Source: Myotis daubentonii (Eukaryota; Chordata; Mammalia; Chiroptera; Vespertilionidae). Taken from it: DNA of 64,000 bases. Positions within the stretch are counted from its first letter, which is position 1. Every line of letters begins with the position of its first letter. Below, in pieces: positions 34,155 to 46,400 of the stretch. The translations under genes were made by a program, and so were the position numbers. The stretch is from positions 33,049,341 to 33,113,340 of the forward strand of contig NC_081844.1 of NCBI RefSeq assembly GCF_963259705.1. Direction: 5' to 3'. Below the pieces are notes generated by a model, which had not been told where the DNA came from, ran no database searches, and saw only the letters and a program-made list of their open reading frames with translations.

Positions 34155-34208
34155 ATGGCGGCGTCGGGGTCTGTGAAGCGCGGGCGGAGGCGATCGCGGC
34201 GCCAGTGA
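34155..34208 (+). other. Upstream ORF 2 in the REXO1 leader (17 codons)
   Basis: ATG 34155 within the second YY1-type motif (aagATGG) encodes [17 protein letters not shown] and stops at TGA 34206-34208, 53 bases before the main ATG. The strong start context suggests it could dampen REXO1 translation (inference). Confidence 0.45.
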
Positions 34209-34261
34209 GGGGCCCGGGGACGTGGGCGGCTCCGGGCTGGGGCCTCCCCACGGGACGGACC

Positions 34262-34418
34262 ATGCTACGCTCCACCGGCTTCTTCCGGGCCATCGACTGC
34301 CCCTATTGGTCTGGGGCGCCCGGGGGTCCTTGCCGGCGGCCCTACTGCCACTTCCGGCACCGCGGGGCCCGGGGCCCGGGCGCGCCCGGCGGCGGCGGAG
34401 CGGCGCCCCCCGCAGCAG
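34262..34418 (+). CDS. REXO1: REXO1 exon 1 (residues 1-52)
   Basis: Starts [20 protein letters not shown]. Cys13, Cys24, Cys29 and His33 form a C-x10-C-x4-C-x3-H pattern like a CCCH finger. An Ala/Gly-rich stretch follows. Donor GCAG|gtaatg, phase 1. Confidence 0.96.
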
Positions 34419-37400
34419 GTAATGCCCGCCCGCTCGCCCGCCGCGGGCTAGGCTTCCCGGCCCGGGCCTGAACTCCACCGCGGGTGCTTCCCCGGTCCCC
34501 CGGTTCCAGCCCAGCCCCCTCCCCGCACTCTTGCGGGACGGGGACCACCCACCTCGGGGCCCGGTTCAAGTAGCGGGACCTCTGTAGGCCTCCGTTTTCA
34601 CGAAGTATAAAATGTAAGCAGTGGGAGAACATGCCCTCGTAGGGGTGTCGCGAGGGTGGAGTGAGAGAACGCGGGGCTCGGGAAGCGAGCGAGCTGACCC
34701 CGGTCGGCGGGCCCGGGACCTCGGCCCTGATTGGCGCCTGAGCTCCTGGCGGGGGTCCCTTCCCCACCGCCTCCGGACCCCGAGCGCCGTGGCCGCCCCT
34801 GCTTGTTTCCGCACCAGGCCCCCGGTTGCGCCTCCTCCGTGTAAAGCCGCGTTGTCAGACGAGACTGTCCAGCGAATAAGTCAAAACCCCGTGCCGAGAA
34901 CGGGAGCGGGGACAGGCTTCCAAGGAATGTCCTGCTTCGGGTCCAGCCGAGATGGTTAATGGACTTGCTTCTCTTTAGATGTCATCGCGGCGACGGTCAG
35001 TGCCGTGGCAGAGTTTGGTGAGAGCGGCGAGGGATCTGGCAGGGCCTCTGTTAGGAGGCGTGAGGTCTGAGCTGAGACATCAGCAACCCCCGGTCAGAGG
35101 TTATTTCTTTCCTCGCTGAGGCCCCTTGTCGCTCTCTGTCCCTCCCCGGAAGCTGTGCGTCCACGTGTGGCCCTAGCTCTCCCCAGGGAGCGGGCCTCCA
35201 GGTTCCGGGGATGGAAGCCGGAGGCCTCCCACGGGAGGAGCCTTCCTGCTGCACAGGGTGGGTGGTTCTATTGTTCTTGCTGTTTCTGTAACGAAGGGAT
35301 CAGAAGCAAAGGTGCCGTCGGCAAAGCAGTCCTTTTGGAGTTGTCACCAGCGCTGAGTTCACAGCTCACACTAGCGGGGTCACCGGTGAAATGAACCCCA
35401 GTGTCTGTCGGTGGTTCAGCCTCACACAGGCCCTTCCCTTCAAATCCGGGTTTTTTTCAGGACTCAGAGTAATGTTCATTTAAAAAAACAGTGGAGCGCA
35501 CCAGAAAGTCAAAAGACAAGTGTTTTGTACGTTGCCCCAAGTGCCCCCTCGGCCAGCTTGCCCTTCTTCCTCCCAGCCTTAAAAGCAAAAGGCATTGTGT
35601 CTTTTTACCATAGTGGTGGTCCTGCCACACTGATTTTTGGGCTCTGTCTCCCGAGGTGGCCCCTCCAGATGGCCTAGGATCTGTAACAGCCGGCCTCTCG
35701 CCCCATCCAGGCGTGTGTGTTTTGGGATGCTCTGCTTTGTGTGGCCCAGGGGAGCAGTGAGACTCTGGGCCCAGGCTTGCCAGAAGTGGGTGGTGAGTAG
35801 GTGGGATTTGTGGAGGAGCCGGGGAAGGTGGCTGTCCTAGGAGGGACACGGATGTGTCATGCAGAGCGTGCATGTTACCTGTGCAGTACCTGAACGAGTC
35901 AGTGCCCTCTGCCTCTGCTGACGGGACGCTGTGCAGTGTCTGGGCACATCTGTGATTGTCATGACTGGGTGCTGCTAGCATTGAGTGGGTGGGGCCAAGG
36001 ATGCTGCCCAGCCCCCCACAGCGCCCAGGGTGGCCCCTTTCCCTACACACAGGTTTACCAGCCCCAAGTGTCTGTGGTACCAACGTGATCAGTGTCCCAG
36101 CACTGACCTGTTGTATATTTTGGGAATGTGATGGGGGAGCTAGCCAAGGCCTATAGGGATGACAGACCCTGAAAAGCACCACCTCCCTTAGCTCCCTAGG
36201 CCCAGAGGCTAGATGCACAGGAGCCCAAGAACCCTGGATGGGGTTGGGGGACCACTGTGGTGGTGGTGGGGGGCGCTTGGGTGTGGCACCCAGGTGAAGG
36301 CATTTTGGCTTCACTTTCTATTGTGCAAAAAGCCAGACAGGGAGGGGGCAGCCTGGCTTCCCACTGGTTAGTGTTATTTGTCTCAGTTACCTTTTCTGCA
36401 AACTAGCTCTCAACAAACAGCAGCGCCGCATCCTCTCTGTCTGACACTCCTGAGCTGCTGCGGAAACCTTTTTCCTGCTTTCTGGTCTTCCTCCACCTCC
36501 ACCCCACCTCCAAATCCCCCTTCCGAAATAATGCCCATCAGATGTTCTTTAACCTGAGTGGTGGGTGCTCCGGAGTTGGGTTGTTATTCTTTGAGCTGCA
36601 CGGGTGCAGCAGGTGGAGTCTGGCTGGTGTGATCTGACTTACAGCAGACACTGGAACACAGAAAGAAATGAAAAGTGGGAAGGGAGGGCCAGTCTGGTCA
36701 GACTCTGATCATGGAGGTGGTTCCTGGCCACTGTCCTTTGTGATGGCCAGGTCCTCGGGAGTCCCTGCAGTGGTCAGCCTGCATCATTGGAGGAAGCAGG
36801 CACGTATGCAGGCAGTTTTGGGGAGATTGGTCCTGTGGCTTCTGGACACTAGGTTTTCCGGGGACAGCTCTGTGGAGTGCCTGGCAGCAGAGCCTCAGGT
36901 AGCAGGCAGGATTGAAGGCCGAGCAGCATTCGTGGGGAACTGCTTTCCTGCTTGCTGCTTTGGTTGCTGAAGGAGAATAGGATGGGAAGCTGAGGGGTGG
37001 GACTTGGTCATTTCGCAAGCTGTGGCCTTGGCCTGGACCCACACGTGCAGGTCTTCTGTAAGATCAGGAGCTGGCCCTGGGGACCTCCAGAAGGGCTCCT
37101 CCAGGTCTGTGTGAGTTCAGTAGAATCTATGACCAGGCTTTGGAAGCAAAGGAGGCGTGTCCAGCCTAACAGATGTGGGCTGGGATCCAGAGAGAGCACT
37201 TGGCACTGGGATTGCAGGGAAGTGGGGCATGTGTCCCTGTGCATGTGGTTACTGAGCTGGGCCTTGAAGGATGAGTAGGAGTATTACCTGGTATTGGAAG
37301 CAGGTTGGGAGGCAGGCTGCAGTCCAGGATTCTAGACAGGGAGTCAGTATGCTGAAAGACCTGGGCTGTTCGTATGCTCTGTGGTTTGGAGGAGCGTAAA

Positions 37401-40400
37401 AGGGGGAGGGAGAGGCTGTCCCCCAGCCCACTACCATCCCGAACAGTCCTGTCAGAGGTCTCCATTGACACAGTGACTTGTAACTTGTCCTTTTCTAGCA
37501 CAGGCCCTGGGAGTGCCACCGCAGTCCAGCTACTCCGCCCCAAGGACAGGGAGATGGGGGGACTCAGAGCCAGTTAATTGTGCTGTGTGGCTGCTGGTAA
37601 CTGTCTGTCCTGAAGGGACTGTCTTCTGATCACGACAGAGGCCTGTGTCCTCAGGAATGGACTTGCTACAGGCATTGAGGGGCCTGTGGCTCTTGGTTGG
37701 CATTTCATTCAGTCATCCATCCCACAGACCTTTGCAGACATTTGTACTGGTCAGGGGGTCAATGTGTTGAGCTGCTGGATAGAGGAGGCAGGCCTGGAGG
37801 TGATGGGAGGGTGTGTCCAGAGGGCACTGGGCCACATTCACTCCAGGCACATCCTGGTGATACTTGTCCCTCTGTGTCCTAGAGGCCATTTCTATCCCCG
37901 CCTACTTGGCAGTCACATATCACAGTTGCTTGTCTGGAGAGACTGGTGTCCCCTCCTGTGGGAGCGCAGCCCGAGGCCTTCCCCAAGCAGGGGTGTGGGC
38001 TCTGTTTCAGGAGCCAGCCCTGTCACCCCCTCCCCTGCACCTGCCTGCAGAGTCAAGTAATAAAAGCCACTGTGCTCATGTGTAACCCCTGTGTGTGGAC
38101 TCTTTCTTAGGGGATGCAGCTGGCACCCCGCTCGTCTTGGCCCCATGTCCTGCCTGCCTGTAGGAGTGCAGCCTCCGTCCCCTAACTAGGATGTGCTTTC
38201 CCCTGTCTTCACTCGGAACATCAGAAGGTGCTTGGAGTTGCTAGGTCACTGTTGGGGCAGGCGCTCCTGGGAGCCTGCACAGGGGAGGAGGTGACCCCAG
38301 AATCACCCATTGGAAAGAAAACTCATGTGTCCCATGGGTTTGGGCAATCGGAGATGCACCGGGACCAGAAAGAGTGGGGCCACTCTATTTTGAAGCTTTC
38401 TTTATTGGGCTCACTGAAGTGGTTCGTGCTGTCACGGACTGTGAGGACGAACAGGTTGGAAGGAGAAAAGGATACCTTTCACCCACCCCAGGGTGCCTGT
38501 CTGCCCTTGTGGCCCACCCCTCTGGTTCTTTCCTTGAGTTTTTATGCTCTTAGGTATTTTGCATATTTTGAAGCATAGCCTGTCGTTAGGATCCAGGCTG
38601 CGAAGCCCCAGGCAGTGGGTGTTTCAAGGGCAGCCTGGACCCGGGATCCAGATTTGGGGAGCAGGGTGGTCCGGCCGCCAGTGTAATGATGCCAGGGTGG
38701 TCCGGCAGCCAATGTAATGATGCAGTGGGTTTTGTGGTGGTCCCAGGTCTGGCCGGGGCCCTCTTTTCCTTCCCCTGGAGCTGGCTGTGTGGTGCCACCT
38801 GCACTGAGGCCCTGGCCTTGCCCTATTTCCCTAGCGCTGAGGGGTGCTAGTTGAGGCTGTCCAGGGTCTGGGCCTCAAACCAGTGTCCCAGCTCTTCCGT
38901 GGGGTCCCTGCCAAGTGGGGAGAAGGACCCAGACCTGCTGCTCTAGATGCAGCCAGCCTTAGCAGGGGCATGTCTTCAATGTCCCCCATGTGTACCTGGG
39001 AGCACATTCCTGGTGGCCTACCTGTTCCCTCCCCGGAGTACCCTGGGCAATGTGGGGCCCTCTCCTCCCGTTCAGATTGGGTGAGTCGCCAGGTCCCTTC
39101 ACCCCTAGGCTTCCGGCTCCTGGCCTGTCCTTTGGAGTGCCCCATTGTCCAGGAGTAGGGGGTCCAGGAGCAGAGAGGCTGGGTTTGTGGGGAAGGAGTG
39201 GCGGCCAGCCCTCTAAGGAAGTGGGGGGCCCTCCAATGGGGATAGCCTTCGGGGGTACTGTCTGCCAGATCCCACCTTCCAGAAAAGCCCCAAGTGTGGA
39301 GCACTCTGACCCTGAGCCCTTGCGCCCCCCCCCCCCCCCCCCCGCACCTATTCTACCCCTGCAGCCTTGAATGTCCTGGGTCTTCTGGCTCCATCTCAAG
39401 GCCTCTGCCATTCCAGGTGGGTCTAGTTCCACCATGACTAGTCCTGAGTCCCCGCTTATCTCCTGTGCGGCAGGGACTGTGTCTCCTCCTGGTGTCCCCA
39501 GTACTTCTGCTGGCGGTGGGAGGGCAGACCAACAGGCTGTGACTGGCACCTGGGTTGGAGGAGTCCCCGCTGACGTCTTAAAGGTTTGAAGCTGGGGGAT
39601 CCGCTGTGCAGTCCCGCACTTACCTTCAGTCCTTGGGCAGACTTAGGGGGAGAAGAGGGGTGGGCGATGGCTGGGCTTTCAGAAGCCAGAGACCGCGGGG
39701 TCACCTCCTCCCCGAGCAGGTCCTTACCCTCAGTGTCTTGTCATTGACCCCGTGTGCAGCAGTTAGGGACAGTGCCTGTGTTTTCTGGAATGGAGGGTGT
39801 GGTGGGAGCAGGGAGGAGCAGAGGCTGGGATAGGGCCAGAGCGGGGAAGGGTTTTTGTGCAGAGGAAAGATCTGGAGGGGTTGGAGGTGTCCGCCAGGAC
39901 TGGGAAAGGCCTGTGCCTGTCTTGTTTGTGGGTCAACCTGTCAGGGTTCAGTGGTCAGCAGTGTTCCACCCCCCGCCCCCGCCCCCGCCTTCCCCCTTCC
40001 TCACTCATGCCCCGGCCTGAATATTTTCCCGTCCAATGTCCCACGGCCCAGAAGCTGGGGAAGAGGCCTGGTCTCTGCCGTGCTAGACGCCTGTCCCAGA
40101 AACAGGATCAGAGAGTCGGAGAGAGGACAGGGTCACTAAGGAAGCCACCCCTGGTGCTGGAACCAGGGGAGGAGCCGCATCGCTCATCGCTCTCCCCTTC
40201 CGCTGGGCCAGGTCCTAATGGGTGTGTGGTGCTGGGTGCACAGAGCCAAACACGAATGAGCAGGGAAGGTGAGCTGTGGGGCTGGAAGAGGCCTCTCCCC
40301 ACCTTTCTCCCTGACCCAGTGAGGGGTCTTCCCAAGGGACACCTCTCAGGTGACCAGCAGGCAGGCTCTGCACCTCACGGCTATTCCAGGAGCTAGGGAG

Positions 40401-43400
40401 TAGCCAGCCCCTCCCGAGCTCTGGTGTAGGGGGCAGGAACCAGGCCTGGGGGTCTGACTCCTCATAGAGTGTAGCTCCTTCAGCCAGGCTTTTGGGTTCT
40501 TTCTAGTCATTCCCAGATTGCTCCCTTTTCTGAAAAGCAGCCCCGTTAATCTTGTTTGCTGGAGGCATGCTTACTGGTGTGAATGCTCAAAGGAGAGCTT
40601 TTGTCTTCCACCCAAATTAACCCCCAGTAATTGGAGGACCCCTTACAAGGCGCCTATGGCCCTTCCCAACCTCAAGGGCCACCTGTTGAGTTGCCTTCTG
40701 ACTGCCCCCACCAGCGGGCTGACAGGGCCCCCAGAGCATCAGGCAGCTGGCAAACATTTTCTTGGGAGCTTCTCCAGTTCTGACAGGTGCCTTGAGGGAC
40801 CTGGCCTTCCAAGGAGGTGGGGCAGGGGGCTAGATGGCATGAACAAGTACCTTCTGTATTATGTCCCCCACCAACCTCAGATAACCTTGGGGCGGCTTGG
40901 GGAGGCGCCTGCTTTGGGGGCTGAGCTCTGGCCTCAGGGCTACAGCAAAGCCCTTGGCCTGAGTGCTGGAAGCTCCCAGACCTGTCTAGAGTTCTTCAGG
41001 CTGGTTACACTAGCCTTCTGGTACCAGTGGGGAAACTGAGGCTCCAGAAGGGCAGGGTCAGGAGCTTGACCCACGCCTGCCTTGGGCGGTTTCTTTTGCT
41101 CTTGGGAGCAGCGGGTGGAGCAGGGAGGGTCTGAGAATGCCCCACCTTGGCAGAGCTGGGCGCTCAGATCAAGGTTGGGTTGGGCTAGGAGCTGCATCCC
41201 TTCAGAGTGAGTGGCTCAGACCCCCCAGTGCACTACCCTTCCTACCTTGCAAGCAAGTTCATGGGCTTCCTGGAAACAGAGGGGGTGGAGCAGGTGTAAT
41301 GACCCTTAGGAAACATGCTGGTCCAGGCTCCCGTTGAGAAAGCAGAGCTCTGCCTCTGGTCCAGCTGAGCCAGTGGGACCAGATGGTCTCGGGAACTTCG
41401 CAGGGTCCCCACCCCTCTCCCCTCCTTCCAGGCACAGTGCCTCCTCCACCGGCTCCCAAAGCATAGACCCCTCAGGAAAAAGCCTTTTGGTTCAGATCCA
41501 AAGTGGCTGGAAATCCCCAAGCTCTGCACTCTGACCTGACCTTGGAGAAATGGTTTTGCTTGGGTCCTGACCCCCATCCATTGGTCCTACCAGCCTGTCC
41601 TGGGAGAGGAAGGACTTCCCGTTCGGTGGGCCCTTGCTTCCCTTCCCCACAAGGAGGGCAGGAGCCGTCTTAACTGAAGGAGCGAGGTTAGGGAGTGAGG
41701 TGACCTGGGCTGGAGAACACCCCCCAGGAGAGCGCCTGGGACTGTGGAACTCGTTCTGTCACTGGCATCTAATCCTGTGTCCTTCTACCTCCCGTCTCCC
41801 ACCCAGACCCGGCATGTCTTCCGTCATCTGAAGCTTGGATACATGCTTCCTTTCTCCTTTCTGAATATAATTTCAAAAACGGGATGCAAGTTAAAAGCCA
41901 GACTACGCATCTACAATGAATTCCTTCCTCCCTCCCTCAGCCCCTCCCCAAAGGCAGCCCAGGCCCAGCCACTGTCCCCTGCAAAGCTGGTCACCTGTGG
42001 GCGGCCAGCCGCATGGACTTCGCCCTAAATGAGGTGGCATGAGTTTCCTGGGGCTGCTGTGGAAGTCACCACACCCTGAGTACCTCCCAACAGCACAGAT
42101 TGGTTCTCTGACCGTCCTGGACGCCAGAGGTCCACTCTCGGCCCCACAGTCTAAGTCCAGGTACGGGCAGGGCTGACTCTGGGAGAATCAGTTGTCAGTC
42201 TCCAACCACAGGACATCAACTCCATTGGCTTTGCTTTAGAGATGCTTCACAATTATATCGGATAGAATGTCTAGCGATGAACACTCTAAACTCTGGAATG
42301 TTTATGGTAGGTTGGGATATTTGAATATGTACATTACTCCTTTCTTGAAATGTGCTGTATTTGCTCACATTTCATTGAAGATGTCTGTACCCCTGTCGAT
42401 AAGTGAGTCCTGAGGTTTCTGCCAGCACTGTTGGCACTGGGTTGTGCTGATCCCTAGCATGTCCTTTTTCCTTTTTACCCTCATGGGATCACCCCCTTGA
42501 TTGCCTTCTGCCTCTTGTTTTCCATTAAAAGTGTGTGCGTGTCCTTTGTCCATCGTGCTGCTTAGTGGTGGTTTCCATTTTCTCACTTGTACAGACGCAG
42601 CCCTGCAGGGGGACGTGTGGGACAGTCTTGCATGCCTCAGACCCTGCTGGTTTTTGCTCCCCTCCCACCCTCAGCCCTGAATCAGGGAGCTCTGAACACA
42701 CTCCCATCCCACCCTGTCAAGCATCTTTGTGTCTTGCGACCTGCCTGGATGTCAGGCCCCCTTTAGCATTCTTCTAGCTCCCAGATGCAGGAGCAGTGTG
42801 GGGGGAGCTACCGCGTGGGAAATCGATCGCCATCTCACCCGGCTTCTGGACCTTCTTATCTGTCACGTCTCCACCCCTTCCAGTTGTTGTCCCAGAGGCC
42901 ATGCCAGTCTCTTAACCTTGTGGCTGTCTCTGGGGCCAGGGTTCTGTACCTCTCACCCCTCTTACCAGCCTCTGCACGGTAGGGCCTGGATGGAGGGGTG
43001 CTCTGGAATCCTTGTGCAGGCTGAGCCTCAGTGGGGGTCCGCTGGAAGCCCAGCCCTCGCTAGGTTCTGGAAGGCCAGTTATCTGGGTCAGGGCAGTGGC
43101 TGGTTGCTGCCTCATGTGGCCGCCACTTCACAACAGGCCTGCTCACCACTGTTTCCTACCTCTTACTGTTTCAGGGCTTGGTTATGACCCGTACAACCCT
43201 GAGCTGCCCAAGCTCCCGGCACAGAGGGAGAATGGCGTCCTGGGCAGAGGGGACGAGCCCCACTCAGACATCCTGGAGCTGGAGCTGGTCAACCAGGCCA
43301 TCGAGGCCGTGCGCTCTGAGGTGGAGATAGAGCAGCGGCGGTACCAGGAGCTCCTGGAGACAGCCCGCGAGCACGTCTCTGCTGAGGTCCCCACCCTGGC

Positions 43401-46400
43401 ACCCCATGGCTCTGCCACCAGCTTGGATGAGGATGCCTTCCCACTGTCCTTTGATTACAGCCCTGGTGGCCAAAGCCTGTTAAGCCCCAATGCTAGCTAC
43501 CAGCCCACCCCACTGGCCGCTCCTGCTGAGCTGGGCAGCAAGTACTTGCTGGCTTCTCTGGACCCTGCTCAGGGCCGTGGCGGAGGGGGCAGTGGTGCTC
43601 TGGAGTACGTCCCCAAGGCCGTGAGCCAGCCCAGACGGTACAGCCGCCCCGTCTCCAGCAGCAAGTACGTGGTGGATGACTCCAAGCCGTCCACTGACCT
43701 GGAGTATGACCCACTGTCCAACTTCTCCGCTCGGCTACTCAGCAGGGCCAGCTCCAAGGATAACCGGGCCCCTAAACGGCCCCGGGGCTCCCGTGGCAAC
43801 AGTGAGCCCTACACACCGGCACTCAAGAAGCCCTGCGACCCCTTCGGTGGCTGCGATGCCAGATTCTCCGACTCAGATGATGACACCAGTGCAGCCACTG
43901 CCAGCCCCCTGAGGGCTCAGGCAGGAGCTGAGAGCAAGGGGCCTGGCAAGTCAGGCTCCAGGGAGGGCCAGGAGCCTGAGGAGGGCAGCCTTCGGGAGAC
44001 CAAGGAGATAGCTGTGCAGTATGATGTGGAGGACCTTGGGCAGCCTCCCAAGGACCCTAGTGGGGCATGCCCGGCCAAGCCCGGCTCCCCGCCAGCCAGG
44101 GCCTTGAAAGAGTGCAGCAGCCCCAAGAAGGGAAGACTCAAGAAGAGGAAAAGTGGGGTGCCACCGACCCCTGGCCCCAGGGATGGTGTCCGGAAAACAG
44201 ACAGGAGTAAGGATGGAGAGCACAGGAGGTCAGCTGTGAAGCCCAGTGTAGACAAGAGGGTCTCACAGGCCAGCACCCCCAAGCGCAGGGCAGAGAGGCC
44301 CCATGGGACCAAGAAAAAGCCATCTCTGGCCACCTCAGTGGTCAGCTCAGGGAAAGGCCGGACTGACCAGCTTCGGCTGCAGCCAAGCCCCAGCCCCACT
44401 GGCGGGGATGCCTCCCAGCTGCCAGACAGGACGGGTGGGAAAACCCCATCTGGGAAGCTGGTGGAGCGGAAGGCCCACTCGCTGGACGAGGGCACCTCCC
44501 AGGCCCCCAAGCTGCAGAGGCGGACCCTGAGCCATGCAGACCTCTTTGGGGATGAGAGTGAGGATGAGGACCCAGCGCCCACGGCACCTGGACTGTGTCC
44601 TCCTGCCCTCCCCGACTTCAGCTCCAGCTCGGACTCGGACTCGGACTCGGACTCTAGCCTGGGCCTCTCAGCCACGCGGGGGCCGCACAAGCGCCTCAAG
44701 GCCTCCCCTCACCCATCGCCTTGCCCAGCCTCGCTCTCATCTTCCACATCCTCCTCCACGTCCTCCTCCTCCTCGGGGGCAGGCACAGACGTGGATTACT
44801 CTGCCCTGGAGAAGGAGGTCGACTTCGACTCTGACCCCATGGAGGAGTGCCTGCGCATTTTCAACGAATCCACCTGTGTCAAGGTGGAGGACAGGGGCCG
44901 GAAGGCCCGGCAGGTGAGGGTCTGGGCTGGGCTCGGGAAGGCTGCTGACACTCTGTCCTCAGAGTCTGCCTGTGACTGGAGTCTCAGTGCAGAGGTGGAG
45001 ACGGCTTCTTAACTTATCCAAAATTCAGGAACCCTCGGTGGCTGCTTGCTGCCCCCCTGAGCCCTGTCCAGAAGGAGGACACTGACTTACGGCCATTGGC
45101 AGCGTTCTGGCTTACCCGGTGGGGCTTCTGTGACAGCGTCTAAGAGCATCCAGCAGTGGGGTAGCGGGCACTGCCAACCCCCTCTCCTTCCCAGTGTCTT
45201 TCTCCTTTCCCTAGCCCCTTTCCTCCTCCTTCCAGCCCCTCTTCCTGCAGTCCCTCCCCCTTCTTTCACTACTTTCTCCTCCCCTCTACCCTGTCCCCCT
45301 CTTCCCTGACCCCTTCTCATCCGCTCTCATCTCTTCTCTCTTCTCTCTCCCTCCCTACTCTCCCCTCCCTCCCTCCCAAACCTTTGCCAGCCCCAATCTG
45401 TTTGCGTCTCCTTATCCCATGTTCCCATATCAGCCACCAGAGGGAGCTTGCATTATTTTATTTATTTACTTTAAATATATTTTTCATTGATTTCAGAGAG
45501 GAGGGGAGAGAGAAACATCAGTGATAAGAGAGAATCATCGATCGATCATCGATCGGCTGCCTTCTGCACACCCCACACTGGGGATTGAGCCCACAATCCG
45601 AGCAAATGCTCTGACTGGGAATGGAACTGTGACCTCCTGGTTCATAGATCAACACTCAACCTCTGAGCCACTCGGCCGGGCAAAACAGCAGGATAGATCA
45701 GTCCCTGCACAGAAGCCCTCAGCTTCTGTGTGGGGCCTCAGGGTCTGACCCCTGGCTCCTTGTTCCCTTAGTACCGTCCTGTTCACAGCCGTTTGAGGCA
45801 TTGCCATCTGATTTCATCCCCTTGCTTCCTGTTTCTGAACCCTGTCCTGGGCAGGGTCGGCAGGCAGATGGGCGGAGGAGGGCAGGGAGCAGGAAGCAGT
45901 TAGTGGCTGGGCATATCTGCAGAATTCATCCCTAGTAAGGCATAGGAGGTTTGCTCAGGACTGGGCTGCACCCGGGGTCCTTGGCTGGGGGGCATTGAGT
46001 CTGTTTTCTCACCTGTAAGGTGGGGCTGGGCTAGGACCCACCCTTCCCACCCTACTCCCTATGTTAGCCTCAGAGGCACACCCTTGACTCCTAGGCTGAC
46101 TGTGTAGGTGTGGGTAGTGAGGCCAGGGAGAGAACCTCATTGGGCGATGAATATGTGTTCCAGCCCCCCAAAGAAGAGAAGGTGGAGGACAAGGAACAAT
46201 TGGGTCTGACCACTCTGTTCCCTGGGCAGAAGAGGAGGATCTCTCATCTCACCAAGCAAGGCAAGGAGGTAAGGGTCTGCACTGGGGTCCTGGGTGGAGG
46301 CTGGCAGGACCCCAGCGAAAGGATCTCCGGTCTGCAGAACAAGGTCAATGGCTTTCTTTGGCAGACGCAGTGCAACACTCCCTGCTTCCTGGCAGAGAAG

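Larger units (their letters stand above)
33860..34261 (+). promoter_or_regulatory. REXO1: REXO1 CpG-island promoter and 5' leader, partly duplicated
   Basis: CpG-rich, TATA-less block just before the REXO1 start; the island continues to about 34.9 kb. Two related modules are seen. Each starts with ggcgcgc(c/t)gtggacagc (33871 and 34082) and reaches a YY1-type CAAGATGGCG (33913-33922 and 34151-34160). YY1 sites at the start of 5' UTRs often fix housekeeping start sites (general knowledge), so two alternative starts about 240 bp apart are possible. Confidence 0.7.
34419..43174 (+). other. REXO1: REXO1 intron 1 (8.8 kb)
   Basis: CpG island to about 34.9 kb, then GC-rich intron. No VES SINE was found over the whole intron. 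Holds the twin 31-bp repeat, the poly-C run and MIR-like traces (for example 41027-41060). No extra exon with protein support. Confidence 0.7.

Noticed and set aside
34262..34471. Reading REXO1 exon 1 straight through its donor
   Set aside because: It stops soon after, while splicing at 34418 joins exon 2 in frame and matches the known protein.
43917..44699. 260-codon minus-strand frame opposite REXO1 exon 2
   Set aside because: Shadow of a codon-biased, GC-rich exon; no start context, splice or domain evidence.
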